Shown here piece after piece: positions 37,806 through 46,658 of a stretch of DNA of 64,000 nt. Every line of letters begins with the position of its first letter. Positions within the stretch are counted from its first letter, which is position 1. The position numbers and the translations under genes were made by a program. The notes under the pieces are model-generated. The model had not been told where the DNA came from. It searched no databases and saw only the letters and a program-made list of their open reading frames with translations. The DNA comes from Candidatus Manganitrophus sp. (GTDB lineage: Bacteria; Nitrospirota; Nitrospiria; SBBL01; Manganitrophaceae): positions 764,001-828,000 of the forward strand of contig CP114561.1 of NCBI GenBank assembly GCA_028865235.1, read 5' to 3'.

Positions 37806-39289
37806 ATGGACCTCCTTTGGACCGGCAGATGAATCGTCACCCGGGTCCCCTGTTCAAGCTCACTCTGAACATCTATGTTCCCGCCGTGCACCTGAATAAT
37901 CCGTTTGGTAATCGCCAGCCCCAGGCCGATTCCCAATTTTTTAGTCGTAAAATAGGGTTCGAAGATCATCGCTAAATCCTCCTCGTCGATGCCGACTCCG
38001 GTATCCTGGAAAGTAAGAACCACGCTCCCGCGGGAAGGTTCTCCGTCGACCACGTGCTGCATGGAAGGATCCGCGCGGAGTTGGATTTCCAACCTTCCTC
38101 CGTGCGGCATCGCTTGGATGGCGTTTAAAATGATATTGATCATACAGGTCTTCAGCTGTTCCGGATCGGCCGTGACTTTCGGAACGGAAGGGTCGGCATC
38201 GAGAATAAACTCGATCTTCTGCTCCCCGGCTTTGTGCCGGGCCAGCCGGAGGACCTCCTGCAGCAGCGCATCGATACAGACCTCGGCGAAGTGAAGCCGC
38301 AGCGGCTTTCCATAATTTAAGAAATTCTCGATCATCTGGTTAAGACGATAAATCTCCACCTTGACGTTGGAGATGATCTCCTCCGCCTCTTTCTGTTTCA
38401 CTGTATCCCAGTTAGGGAACTGGGCTTTCAGATGATCGATGCTGAGATTAATCAGGTTGAGCGGGTTTCGAATTTCATGCGCGATTCCCGACGCCATCTG
38501 TCCCAAGGCCGAGAGCTGCTCCGCCTGCCGAAGCCGCTCCTCCAGCTCCCGCTGACGGCGGAGCTTATCGACCATTTCATTAAAGCTCTTTGTCAGCTCC
38601 CCGATTTCATCGTGGCGCTGCTCCGGCAAGGTTTTCGACAGATCTCCCGATGCGATCTTCTTGGCGGCCTGAACGACCTCATCGATCGGCTGGGTGTACT
38701 TTACGGAGAGGAAAAAGGAGAGGCCGATCCCGACCGTGAAGATAAAAAAAGTCGTGACCAACCGGCGGCGATGATTGTCTTTCAAGAACTGGGTGTAGTC
38801 TTCGAGGCGCATGTCGACATGAACGAAACCCATCCGCTCCCCGTCGACCACGATCGGGACGAGGAGGTTATACTCCCGGTGGGGACCTGCCGCTTCCGGC
38901 TCTTCCCCGATCTTCGCCGTGATGAAGAGATCCTTGTGCTTCGGATCGACTTTGGTGATAATTCTCGCCCCCACCCGTTTGGGATTGGAGCTGGCGATCA
39001 CCTCCCGCTCGTTGCTGATGATGGAAAGCTCTTTGACCCCTTTGTTTTTCAGACGCCCCACGTAATCGGCCAGGCGCGCCTCGTCGGTTCGCGCCGTGCT
39101 GGTCAGCTCTTCGACGCTGATCTTGATGGCGGTCGAGAGGTCTTCGATATTGTCCTCGACCTTCTGAATAAACTCTTTCTCGCTCCGGACGTTATAAACA
39201 TACGAAGCCACCAAGGAGAGGAGGGTCAAGAGGAGCATCATCAAGACCAGCTTGGTCGTGAGATTGACGCGGTCTAAAAAGTAGCGCAA
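37802..39289 (-). CDS. Sensor histidine kinase, partner of the NtrC-type regulator
   Basis: About 495 residues from a TTG at 39289, preceded by AAGGAA. It has a membrane helix (LVLMMLLLTLLSLVASYVYN), a periplasmic sensor region, a second helix (VTTFFIFTVGIGLSFFLSVK), then HAMP, the H-box MASGIAHEIRNPLNLI and the ATPase motifs DTGVGIDEEDLAMIF and GLGLAITKRIIQVHGG. The kinase and its cognate regulator overlap by 4 bases. A longer in-frame N-terminus exists but runs back through tsaC and is not credible. The signal it senses is unknown; the periplasmic region is Cache-sized. Confidence 0.92.
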   Translation of the reverse strand: MRYFLDRVNLTTKLVLMMLLLTLLSLVASYVYNVRSEKEFIQKVEDNIEDLSTAIKISVEELTSTARTDEARLADYVGRLKNKGVKELSIISNEREVIASSNPKRVGARIITKVDPKHKDLFITAKIGEEPEAAGPHREYNLLVPIVVDGERMGFVHVDMRLEDYTQFLKDNHRRRLVTTFFIFTVGIGLSFFLSVKYTQPIDEVVQAAKKIASGDLSKTLPEQRHDEIGELTKSFNEMVDKLRRQRELEERLRQAEQLSALGQMASGIAHEIRNPLNLINLSIDHLKAQFPNWDTVKQKEAEEIISNVKVEIYRLNQMIENFLNYGKPLRLHFAEVCIDALLQEVLRLARHKAGEQKIEFILDADPSVPKVTADPEQLKTCMINIILNAIQAMPHGGRLEIQLRADPSMQHVVDGEPSRGSVVLTFQDTGVGIDEEDLAMIFEPYFTTKKLGIGLGLAITKRIIQVHGGNIDVQSELEQGTRVTIHLPVQRRSI

Positions 39290-39291
39290 TG

Positions 39292-39927
39292 TTATTCCTT
39301 TGCGATGAAGGGGGCCAGCTCTTCCGCGGAGACCCTTCCCTCCCGCAGAAGATTCGGCTCGGAAGTGGTGACATCTAAAACGGTGGAAGGAAGCGTGGAA
39401 CAGGGCCCGCCGTCCAGAATGCCGTCGAGCGAGGCCCCGAGCGCCCGCGCCACCTCTTGCGCCGACGCGGGAGAGGGCTCGCCGGACCGGTTGGCGCTCG
39501 TCGCGGTGATCGGAAACCCGACCCGATCGATCAATCGGACCGGCAGGACCGCCTTCGGAAAACGGATTCCGATGGTCCCCGTTCCCCCGGTCAAAAGATC
39601 GGGAAGGCGCTTCGATGCTTTGAAGATGAGGGTCAGCGGGCCGGGCCAAAAGCGGCCCATGATCTTTTCTGCCAGGGGCGAGACTTCCTCGACTAACGCG
39701 GGAAGCATCTCCAACCTGGAGATGAGAAGAAGAATCGGCTTTGAAGTGTCGCGCCCTTTTATATCGAAGAGGCGGGAGACCACCTGTGAATCAAAGGGGT
39801 CGGCCGCCAGGCCATAAAAGGTATCGGTCGGAATCGCAACCACGCCCCCTTTTCGGATCAGCGCGGCCGCATCGGAGAGGAGAGAGGAATCGGGATCATC
39901 AGGATCAATCGGAATGACCTTTTTCAT
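39292..39927 (-). CDS. tsaC: Threonylcarbamoyl-AMP synthase (YrdC/Sua5 type)
   Basis: A protein of about 211 residues with the conserved [20 protein letters not shown] opening, [19 protein letters not shown], and [19 protein letters not shown], all diagnostic of the YrdC fold. It makes the TC-AMP intermediate for t6A37 of tRNA. The ATG at 39927 ([14 protein letters not shown]) is chosen because an earlier in-frame extension lies inside purE. The kinase gene starts just 2 bases beyond its stop, though the two are unlikely to be functionally related. Ends at 39292. Confidence 0.94.
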   Translation of the reverse strand: MKKVIPIDPDDPDSSLLSDAAALIRKGGVVAIPTDTFYGLAADPFDSQVVSRLFDIKGRDTSKPILLLISRLEMLPALVEEVSPLAEKIMGRFWPGPLTLIFKASKRLPDLLTGGTGTIGIRFPKAVLPVRLIDRVGFPITATSANRSGEPSPASAQEVARALGASLDGILDGGPCSTLPSTVLDVTTSEPNLLREGRVSAEELAPFIAKE

Positions 39928-40414
39928 GGAGCCGCTTCCCCTTTGCTTCCATTTCTTCGGCAAGGGACTTTTTATAGGCGAGTAGACGTTTGGCCGTTTC
40001 AGGAGAACGCCTCGCGACGATCTGCGCGGCAAAAATCCCCGCGTTCTTTGCGCCGGCCTTGCCGATCGCCATCGAAGCCACCGGAATCCCCCCCGGCATC
40101 TGGACCGTGGAGAGGAGCGAATCGAGTCCGTTGAGCGCGGAGGGGATGGGGACGCCGATCACCGGAAGGATCGTTTCGGCGGCGATCACCCCGGCCAGAT
40201 GCGCGGCGCCCCCCGCCCCGGCGATGATCACCTGAACCCCCCGCTCCTCGGCTTCGTGGATGAGCCTTCTGGTTCGTTCAGGAGACCGATGGGCGGAAGA
40301 GACCGTCATCTCGTAACCGACCTCGAACTCCTTCAGCATCTTCGCCGCCTCTTGCATGACTTCCCAATCCGAATCGCTTCCCATCAAAATGAGGACCGAC
40401 CACTTCTCGCTCAT
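39905..40414 (-). CDS. purE: N5-carboxyaminoimidazole ribonucleotide mutase PurE
   Basis: An intact 169-residue protein. [20 protein letters not shown] and [15 protein letters not shown] match the class I PurE active site (SDSDW and SAHR), with [20 protein letters not shown] forming the phosphate site. It rearranges N5-CAIR to CAIR in purine synthesis. AGGAG lies 6 bases before the ATG. The tsaC ATG lies inside its end by 23 bases, so the two may be co-translated. Partner purD and purH are found nearby at 43-46 kb. Confidence 0.95.
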   Translation of the reverse strand: MSEKWSVLILMGSDSDWEVMQEAAKMLKEFEVGYEMTVSSAHRSPERTRRLIHEAEERGVQVIIAGAGGAAHLAGVIAAETILPVIGVPIPSALNGLDSLLSTVQMPGGIPVASMAIGKAGAKNAGIFAAQIVARRSPETAKRLLAYKKSLAEEMEAKGKRLHEKGHSD

Positions 40415-40537
40415 GAAAATCTCCTGTTAAAAAATGAATAGGGCCAAATTAACATAGCCAAAAGAAGAGTGTCAACTGGAGAGACGACCCCCGCCTGGGC
40501 GCAGGATCTCCCTTTCCATTTTGGAGAGGGCGGGATT

Positions 40538-40568
40538 TGTAGGAGCGGGTCTCAAACCCGCCCCTACA
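40538..40568. repeat. Short palindromic repeat, TGTAGGGGCG family, copy C
   Basis: TGTAGGAGCGGGT, a 5-base loop and ACCCGCCCCTACA form a 13-bp stem with one mismatch. It overlaps the end of the thiol peroxidase gene, whose TAG stop at 40564-40566 lies within the right arm, so the element supplies the last codons. It matches copies A and B in architecture. Confidence 0.7.
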
Positions 40569-41172
40569 ATAACCCCTTTGCCGCCTGCATTGCCGCTTCC
40601 AAATCGGGAAGCTCGGTGATCTCCGGGACCACTTGCAGATGCCGGATGACATTTTCCTTGTCGACGACGAGCACCGCGCGGGAGAGAAGATGGAGCGGCT
40701 GGATCAACAATCCATAACTCTTTCCAAACTCAGCTCCCTTATAATCGGAGAGGAAGAGGACATTCCCGATCTTCGCCTCCTTGGAGAACCGCTTCTGGGC
40801 GAAGGGAAGATCCATGCTGACGGTGATCAGCTGAACCTCCTTGTCGAGCCCCCCGTTTCGTTCGCTCAAGGCGTGCGTCTGCTCCTCGCAGACCGGGGTG
40901 TCGAGCGAGGGGACCACGCTGATGATCCGGACCTTCCCGCCGGTCTCCGCCAAATTAACCGGCGAGAGATCATTCGCGGCCAAAACGGCGGACGGAAGAC
41001 GATCGCCGACCTTGATCCCCGTCCCCTCGAGCGGCAACGCCTTTCCCTTGAAAGTGACCGACTGCCCCTCTCCGGCCGACGCGCTCTCTTTTGCAATCGG
41101 CATCGTCTGGGAGCGAACGGCGCTGCAACCGACCAGGCTTAAAAGCACCAAAGCGATCCAGATTTTCTTCAT
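40564..41172 (-). CDS. tpx: Lipoprotein-type thiol peroxidase Tpx
   Basis: About 202 residues. A lipoprotein signal (KKIWIALVLLSLVGCSA with lipobox LVGC) is followed by the Tpx body: VTFKGKALPLEGTGIKVGD, SVVPSLDTPVCEEQTHAL with the peroxidatic cysteine, and FLSDYKGAEFGKSYGLLI. GGGAGGG precedes the ATG at 41172. Tpx reduces alkyl and hydrogen peroxides using thioredoxin. Most relatives are soluble and lack a lipobox, so lipid anchoring would place this one in the periplasm. The resolving cysteine seen in typical Tpx near the middle of the chain is not apparent in FLSDYKGA, where the motif is usually LSDxR; the mechanism may be 1-Cys. Confidence 0.88.
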   Translation of the reverse strand: MKKIWIALVLLSLVGCSAVRSQTMPIAKESASAGEGQSVTFKGKALPLEGTGIKVGDRLPSAVLAANDLSPVNLAETGGKVRIISVVPSLDTPVCEEQTHALSERNGGLDKEVQLITVSMDLPFAQKRFSKEAKIGNVLFLSDYKGAEFGKSYGLLIQPLHLLSRAVLVVDKENVIRHLQVVPEITELPDLEAAMQAAKGLL

Positions 41173-41380
41173 TGTTCCCTCCCCTTTACCCTGTTCAATA
41201 CCGACCCACCCGATCCGTGACTTTCTACCCATACCACAAATGTGTCCGTTTTCGCAACGATGATATGCTTCTAAAAGGTCTCTCCTACGATCCGCTCACT
41301 TTTTTCTTATCGTTCTGATATAATCAGGCAATGTCGGCAGCGTCCGTATGAAAACCATTTAAACGCCTGGAGGAGAAGCC

Positions 41381-41605
41381 GTGTCTTACAAAGTCAGTGT
41401 GGTGATCGAAAAAGATGATCATGGGTACTATGCGTATAGCCCTGAGCTTGAGGGATGCCAATCGCAGGGCGACTCTTTAGACGAGGTAATGACGAACATT
41501 AAGGAGGCCGTCGAGTTCTATTTGGAAACCTTATCTGAGGACGAAAGGAAGGCTCTTCTCAGTAAAGAGATCCTCACAGCGAGCCTTGAGGTGGAAGTTG
41601 CCTAA
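41381..41605 (+). CDS. hicB: HicB-family antitoxin
   Basis: A 74-residue protein from a GTG behind GGAGGAGAAGCC. The sequence VSVVIEKDDHGYYAYSPELE and GCQSQGDSLDEVMTNIKEAV is the partially degraded RNase H fold of HicB/UPF0150 antitoxins. The short C-terminal tail lacks an obvious separate DNA-binding domain. It is directly followed by hicA with an 8-base overlap. In this arrangement the antitoxin precedes the toxin, so both come from one transcript. Confidence 0.86.
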   Translation: MSYKVSVVIEKDDHGYYAYSPELEGCQSQGDSLDEVMTNIKEAVEFYLETLSEDERKALLSKEILTASLEVEVA

Positions 41606-41794
41606 GCTCCCTCGTTTGACGGCGCAGGAAGCTGAAAAGATCCTTAAGAAGGCCGGCTTTGAAATGATCAGAAGCAAAGGAAGTCACCGCATCTACGTGA
41701 AAGAAATAGCAGAATCGTTGTTCCCTTTCATTCCGGAAAGATATTACATCCAAAGATTACCCAACAAATTTTAAAAGCCGCAGAGAAAAGTTAA
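41598..41794 (+). CDS. hicA: HicA-family mRNA interferase toxin, with one frameshift
   Basis: About 65 residues after repair. From the TTG at 41598 (after GAGGTGG) it reads PKLPRLTAQEAEKILKKAGF, then IRSKGSHRIYVKE with the catalytic histidine in GSHR. One extra A in the AAA at 41704-41706 leads on to NSRIVVPFHSGKILHPK, the standard HicA ending (IVVPxH). HicA cleaves mRNA when not bound by HicB. Unrepaired, the frame ends in FPFIPERYYIQRLPNKF, which is not HicA-like. Confidence 0.8.
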
Positions 41795-42233
41795 CGGCAC
41801 CGTCGCGGCGGTTTTTTAAAACAGCGGAAAAGTAGCCTACCTCTCTTGCCACTAACATTCCATTTTCGATCTTCTTGGACATGGAAGCCATTCTTCTTGG
41901 GATTAGAATCGCCCCCAATCCGATCATCCACTTCCGAATGGTAGGTGGAACAAACTTCAGGCAAGGTCGAACCCTGGCATCAGTGAATGCATTGGGATGT
42001 ATAAAATCTACACTATTGCCCTCTTGAATAATGGTCCTCTTTTTCTCACCTTACTGAGAATCAACGGCGGTTTTTACTTCGCTTCAATGGTCCTTGTGCT
42101 TCTCGCAGGTGGCATCGATTTTGCTGTTTTATACATAGTAAATGAATCGAATTTTAGGACGATTTGACAGGCTCTCTTTGGTCTATCCCTGGAAGGCCGG
42201 AGGAGGCTTGTTCCATGATGAGGGATAGCGTCT
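41795..42233. other. Intergenic region with one weak small ORF
   Basis: This 439-base stretch has no gene I can identify. One reading frame at 41997-42167 gives a 56-residue, strongly hydrophobic product (MYKIYTIALLNNGPLFLTLL and VLVLLAGGIDFAVLYIV), like a two-helix membrane protein. However, its start lacks a ribosome site, and another frame over the first part is also open. I treat it as a low-confidence candidate or a remnant. Confidence 0.35.
41997..42167 (+). CDS. Possible 56-residue membrane protein (weak)
   Basis: The frame from the ATG at 41997 to TGA at 42167 encodes a two-helix hydrophobic peptide. Ribosome-binding support is poor (only GGG beside the ATG), the family is unknown, and no homology can be tested here. 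It may be a small real membrane peptide or a chance ORF in a non-coding gap. Confidence 0.25.
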   Translation: MYKIYTIALLNNGPLFLTLLRINGGFYFASMVLVLLAGGIDFAVLYIVNESNFRTI

Positions 42234-42647
42234 ATGTTGCCTACGATAGAAAAGTTAATGTCGACGAAAATCTATTCGATCGGATCTGAGAAGAATGTCC
42301 GAAGCGCGGCGGAGGAGATGGCCCGGAACCAAATCGGGAGTCTCCTGGTGACCCAAGAAGGGAACTATACTGGGATCATCACGGAGGTCGATATCATTCG
42401 AAAAGTCGTCGCAAAGGGAATCGATCCGGCCGCAACCACGGTAAGAACCGTCATGACCTCTCCTCTGATTACCATCGAGGCGGATCGGTCGGTGCTCGAT
42501 GCCAACGATTTGATGGAGCAGAAGAAGATCCGCCACATCGGGGTGACCCGAAACGGAAAGATCATTGGGATGGTCTCGATTCGAGATTTTCTTCATCCCC
42601 TCTCTGTCGAACAACCGTCGACTGAACAGAAAGCGAGCGGGTTTTAA
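42234..42647 (+). CDS. CBS-domain pair protein
   Basis: A 137-residue protein made of two CBS domains. The first includes KIYSIGSEKNVRSAAEEMAR and GSLLVTQEGNYTGIITEVDI; the second RTVMTSPLITIEADRSVLDA and HIGVTRNGKIIGMVSIRDFL. Each CBS motif ends with the G-x-(I/V)-(T/S)-x-x-D adenosyl-binding signature (GIITEVD, GMVSIRD). Stand-alone CBS pairs sense AMP, ATP or SAM and usually act on a partner protein. No partner is apparent in the neighbouring small membrane protein gene. Confidence 0.85.
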   Translation: MLPTIEKLMSTKIYSIGSEKNVRSAAEEMARNQIGSLLVTQEGNYTGIITEVDIIRKVVAKGIDPAATTVRTVMTSPLITIEADRSVLDANDLMEQKKIRHIGVTRNGKIIGMVSIRDFLHPLSVEQPSTEQKASGF

Positions 42648-42673
42648 AGTTTCACCGATAGGAGTACGCCGCC

Positions 42674-42955
42674 ATGCAACAAAAGAAATTATCTCGAACG
42701 CTTCTCTTGACCCTGTCCTTTTTACTTGGAATGAGTCGCTTTGCTGAAGCGGCCGAGAAGTATCCGGAGGAATGGGTTTGGGGAGAATATCTTCTGGTGG
42801 GGCTCCTCGTTCTGATTGTCGCCGGTTGGCTGACAGGGGCTTATGCTTTGATCTTCAGCAGTCTTCGTCCTTTGGTCAGACGGTTTTTTCTCTATCCGTT
42901 GTTTAAGATGAGGGGGACGGAGGGGGAGAAGAAGCCGCTGATTACGAAAAAGTAG
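42674..42955 (+). CDS. Small membrane protein with cleavable-looking N-terminal segment
   Basis: A 93-residue protein starting after TAGGAGTACGCC. An N-terminal hydrophobic segment (RTLLLTLSFLLGMSRFAEAA) with AEA at its end resembles a signal peptide. It is followed by a second membrane helix (YLLVGLLVLIVAGWLTGAYA) and a basic C-terminal tail (RPLVRRFFLYPLFKMRG). I do not recognise it. The 26-base gap suggests co-transcription with the CBS protein gene. Confidence 0.6.
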   Translation: MQQKKLSRTLLLTLSFLLGMSRFAEAAEKYPEEWVWGEYLLVGLLVLIVAGWLTGAYALIFSSLRPLVRRFFLYPLFKMRGTEGEKKPLITKK

Positions 42956-43008
42956 TATCGTTCACCGATTCTATGCGGCAGGATTTGGATTATTTCAGTT
43001 GAAAAACC

Positions 43009-43038
43009 AAGCCGGGTTCTTATGGTCGAATCCGGCTT
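43009..43038. terminator. Bidirectional transcription terminator between convergent genes
   Basis: AAGCCGGGTTC and GAATCCGGCTT form an 11-bp stem (one G-U pair) with an 8-base loop. The A run just before (GAAAAA) and the T run just after (TTTA) would end transcripts from both directions. It lies between the small membrane protein gene (plus strand) and purD (minus strand), exactly where such a terminator is needed. Confidence 0.75.
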
Positions 43039-43077
43039 TACCTTCACTTCCCGCCCAACAGGAAAGGCCTCGAGAAT

Positions 43078-44328
43078 CTACCCCGCCGACGCGCCGATAT
43101 CCTTCCGGTAATGCATCCCGCGAAAGGAGATCCGGTCAACCGCTTGATAGGCCCGGCGGCGGGCCTCCGCGACACTCTGGCCGAGAGCCGTCACCCCCAA
43201 CACCCGTCCCCCCTGCGTCACCCACGCTTCCCCCTGTCGCCCGGTTCCGGCGTGAAAAACGAGGGTGTCCGGAAGGTCGATCTGATCGAGGCCCGAGATG
43301 ACCTCCCCTTTTCGATATGTTCCGGGATAACCTTCGGAAGCCAATACCACGCAGACGGACGATTCTTCCCGCCATTCGAGCCGGGTTTGATCAAGGCGAT
43401 GATCGAGCGCCGCCTCCATGACATCGACCCAATCGCTCTTTAAACGCGGCAATACCGCCTGCGTCTCCGGATCCCCCCACCGGGCATTGAACTCTAGGAC
43501 GTACGGTCCGGAGGAGGTGAGCATCAATCCGGCATAAAGGACACCACGATAGGGACTTCCCTCCGCCGCAAGCCCCCGCAAGGTCGGCATGATGATCCGC
43601 TCCATGACCATCGATTCCATCTTCGGCGTAATCCGCGGCGTCGGAGAAATCGCCCCCATCCCGCCGGTGTTGGGGCCGCGATCTTCATCGAACACCCGCT
43701 TGTGATCCTGCGCCGAGGCGAGCGGCAAGGCTCTTGTTCCGTCGGTGATCACGAAGAAGGTCGCTTCGACCCCTTCGAGAAATCGCTCCAAAATAATCCG
43801 TCCCGCCGCCTCTCCCATCGCCTTGAATCCATCGAGCCCTTCCTTCGCTTCTTTTTGATCGCGGGCGATCACAACCCCCTTCCCGGCAGCCAGCCCTTCC
43901 ACCTTGAGGACGATCGGCATCGGGAGATGGGGAAGCATCTCGTAGGCCCGCTCGAGTGTCACCACCTCGGCATCGGCGGTCGGGATCTGATATTTCTGCA
44001 TGAGGGTTTTGGAAAAGACCTTGCTCGTTTCGATCTGCGCGGCGGCGCGATGCGGACCGAAAATCCGAAGGCCTTCGGCTTGAAACCGGTCGACGATTCC
44101 CAGCGAAAGAGGGAGTTCGGGACCGACCACGGTCAGATCGATCTGTTTCTCTTTGGCAAAGGCGAGAAGTTTTTCGATTTCATCGACAGCGATGGGGACG
44201 ATCTTTGCGAGGGTCTCGATTCCCGGATTCCCCGGCGCACAGTAGAGCTCGCGAACCCGAGGGCTCTGCGCGATCTTCCAGACAAGAGCGTGTTCACGCC
44301 CCCCCGCTCCAATGACTAAAATCTTCAT
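43078..44328 (-). CDS. purD: Phosphoribosylamine-glycine ligase
   Basis: An intact 416-residue ATP-grasp enzyme. It starts MKILVIGAGGREHALVWKIA, contains VVGPELPLSLGIVDRFQAEG, LKVEGLAAGKGVVIARDQKE and GPNTGGMGAISPTPRITPKM, and the C-terminal VLEFNARWGDPETQAVLPRL, where acidic and asparagine residues bind Mg-ATP. It forms glycinamide ribonucleotide in purine synthesis. Only a repeat-filled spacer of about 70 bases separates it from purH, and both are on the minus strand. Confidence 0.95.
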   Translation of the reverse strand: MKILVIGAGGREHALVWKIAQSPRVRELYCAPGNPGIETLAKIVPIAVDEIEKLLAFAKEKQIDLTVVGPELPLSLGIVDRFQAEGLRIFGPHRAAAQIETSKVFSKTLMQKYQIPTADAEVVTLERAYEMLPHLPMPIVLKVEGLAAGKGVVIARDQKEAKEGLDGFKAMGEAAGRIILERFLEGVEATFFVITDGTRALPLASAQDHKRVFDEDRGPNTGGMGAISPTPRITPKMESMVMERIIMPTLRGLAAEGSPYRGVLYAGLMLTSSGPYVLEFNARWGDPETQAVLPRLKSDWVDVMEAALDHRLDQTRLEWREESSVCVVLASEGYPGTYRKGEVISGLDQIDLPDTLVFHAGTGRQGEAWVTQGGRVLGVTALGQSVAEARRRAYQAVDRISFRGMHYRKDIGASAG

Positions 44329-44395
44329 GTCGTTATTCGTGAATCGTTATTCGTGAATCGTTAATTACGGTTAACGTTTAACGAATAACGGCCCC
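44329..44395. repeat. Tandem repeats of GTTATTCGTGAATC
   Basis: The unit GTTATTCGTGAATC is present twice in tandem (44333-44360 approximately), followed by inverted forms CGTTTAACGAATAACG. The words match 26085-26160. The repeat separates purH from purD and could fold strongly, but no T-tract marks it as a terminator. Confidence 0.65.
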
Positions 44396-44401
44396 CTCTC
44401 T

Positions 44402-45968
44402 TTAATGCCGGAAATGTCTAAAACCGGTGAACACCATCGCCAGGCCCTGCTCGTCGACCGCCTGGATGATCTCCTGGTCGCGCATCGAGCCGCCGGGCTG
44501 GATCACGGCGGTGATGCCGACCTGGGCGGCGGCATCGAGGCCGTCGCGGAACGGGAAGAAGGCGTCGGAGGCCATCACGCAGCCGGAAGCCGGCGTCTTG
44601 GGCCTTCATCGCGGCGATGCTTCACCGAATCGACCCGGCTCATCTGGCCGGCGCCGATGCCGACCGTCTGCCCCGGGCGCGCATAGACGATGGCGTTCGA
44701 CTTCACGTACTTGCAGACGTTCCAGGCGAAGAGCATCGCTTCGAGCTCTTCCTGGGTCGGCGGCCGTTTGCTGACGATCTTCAGCTCCGTCGGATCGTGG
44801 ATCATGGCGCTGTCGGGGTCCTGCACCAGCAGGCCGCCGCCGACGCGTCTGTAATCGAGCCGCCCGGCATTCGATGCGCTGATCGATTGCTTCCGGCCTC
44901 CAAGACGCGCAGGTCCTTTTTCTTTTGAAAGAGGGTCGCGGCGGTCGGCTCGATCGTGGGGGCGATGATCACCTCGACGAACTGGTGGTGGTGATCTCTT
45001 GAGCGGTCTCGGCGTCGAGGGGCCGATTGAAGGCGATGATGCCGCCGAAGGCGGAGACCGGATCGGTCGCCTAGGCCTTCTTGTAGGCTTCGACCAAGGT
45101 GGCGCCGGTGGCGACGCCGCAGGGGTTGGCGTGCTTGATGATGACGGCGGCCGGTTCCTTGAACTCGTTGACGCAGCTCGAAGGCGGCGTCGGTGTCGGG
45201 GATGTTGTTGTACGACAGCTCCTTGCCCCGGATCTGCTTCGCGGCGGCGACGCCGCCTTCGGTCGCCTGGGGCTCCCGATAGAAGGCGGCCTGCTGGTGC
45301 GGATTCTCGCCGTAGCGCAGCGATTGGACCTTCTCGAACTGAAGGACAAGGTGATCGGGGAAGCGCTCCGCTTTCCCCTCCCGGCCTTCGAGATAGGAAG
45401 AAATCGTCCGGTCGTAATCGGAAGTGGTGAAGAAGACCTTCTTCGCCAGATCGTATCGTTTCGCCTCGGAGATCTCCCCGCCGGAGCGCTTCATTTCATC
45501 CAAGACCGCGGCGTAATCTTTCGGGTCGATCATGACGGCGACGTCTTTGTAGTTCTTCGCGGCGGAGCGGAGCATCGTCGGCCCGCCGATATCGATGTTC
45601 TCAATCGCCTCTTCCAGCGTGACGTTCGGCTTCGCGATCGTCGCCTTGAAAGGATAGAGGTTCACTGCGACGAGGTCGATCGGCTCGATTCCCTGAGTCT
45701 TCATCTGTTCCAGGTGTTTCGGATCATCCCGCCTCCCCAAAATGCCGCCGTGAATCTTCGGATGAAGGGTCTTCACCCGGCCATCCAACATTTCGGGAAA
45801 GCCGGTATGCTCGGAGACCTCTTTGACCTGGATCCCCTTCTCCTTGAGGAGTTTGTAGGTCCCTCCCGTCGAAAGGATCTCCACCCCGAGGGACTCAAGT
45901 CCCTGGGCGAAATCGATGATTCCCTCTTTATCGTAAACGCTCAGTATGGCTCTTCTGATTCTTCCCAT
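44402..45968 (-). CDS. purH: Bifunctional AICAR formyltransferase/IMP cyclohydrolase, heavily disrupted in its C-terminal half
   Basis: The N-terminal part (45968 to about 45180) is clean: [56 protein letters not shown]. The rest is recognisable only by switching frames: [20 protein letters not shown] with the catalytic [36 protein letters not shown] and the end [10 protein letters not shown] at 44402. At least four frame breaks plus an in-frame TAG at 45071-45073 (where KKA is followed by [10 protein letters not shown]) fall in about 900 bases of visibly higher GC. The span, about 520 codons, is full length. PurH performs the last two purine steps, so a null allele would be surprising. Confidence 0.8.
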
Positions 45969-46563
45969 GGATTCTCCTAAAACCGAATATTTTTTGTAAA
46001 AGCGGCCGCCCCCAGTGTTTAATGAAAATCGCCTGCCGTTGGAGAAAAACCCCCTTCTCCAGGGCGATCTCTTCCTCTTTGGTTAATAAGTGAGGCGCAC
46101 GGTTCCGTTTCAGTTTTGCAATTCCCAAAAGGTCATCTTGATAAAAAATTCGATGAAGCCCGTTTTTTATAAAATTAAATCTTCCCCCTTTTTGAAAGGC
46201 GGTCGCAAAGTCGATGAGGTACGGCTCCCCATCATCTCCAACGATGACATTCTTGATATTTCGAAGGTCGCACAAGACCACGCCGCGCGCATGGACGGCA
46301 TCGATCAGATTTCGCAGCCGCGCAAAAAAATCGGGGGTCAGCTCTCCCGGCTTGAGCTCGGAAGCATTCCGGCCGGGAACGTACGAGACCGCAATGGCGT
46401 AACGATCGATTAATCCGAGGTATTCGGGAATTCCGCGGAGTCCTTGCAGCTTGCGGTAAATCATCGCCTCCCGTCTGTTTGAGACCATCCCGACGAAAAA
46501 CCGGAAGACGAACGACTTCGCCGCGTAATCCTTCACGACAATGTATTTATTGTCCTTCTTCAA
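45928..46563 (-). CDS. LPS-type/RIO-like kinase, with uncertain start and a probable 3' frameshift
   Basis: As read, 211 residues. Conserved parts are [37 protein letters not shown] (the HGD of relatives becomes CDL) and [15 protein letters not shown] (metal-binding D). The frame stays open upstream of the TTG at 46563 and encodes kinase-lobe-like sequence (GSFQQYRQGTIREGYPWKPD), so the true start lies further upstream, near 46650. Adding one G to the five-base run 46009-46013 would end the gene at 45977, just before the purH ribosome site, instead of overlapping purH. It follows an ICMT-like gene, as at 2767-4218. Confidence 0.7.
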   Translation of the reverse strand: MKKDNKYIVVKDYAAKSFVFRFFVGMVSNRREAMIYRKLQGLRGIPEYLGLIDRYAIAVSYVPGRNASELKPGELTPDFFARLRNLIDAVHARGVVLCDLRNIKNVIVGDDGEPYLIDFATAFQKGGRFNFIKNGLHRIFYQDDLLGIAKLKRNRAPHLLTKEEEIALEKGVFLQRQAIFIKHWGRPLLQKIFGFRRIHGKNQKSHTERLR

Positions 46564-46658
46564 GATAAAAATATCGGGCTTCCAGGGATAACCCTCCCGG
46601 ATCGTCCCCTGCCGGTATTGTTGGAATGAGCCCCGCTCTAATTCGATTTGAAGTCCCT

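Noticed and set aside
41836..42040. A second open frame before the small membrane ORF
   Set aside because: It overlaps the other candidate in a different frame, has no start with a ribosome site and no family resemblance.
45071..45073. The in-frame TAG in purH as programmed recoding
   Set aside because: It sits in a segment with many other breaks, and no recoding signal or suppressor system is visible; sequence error is likelier.
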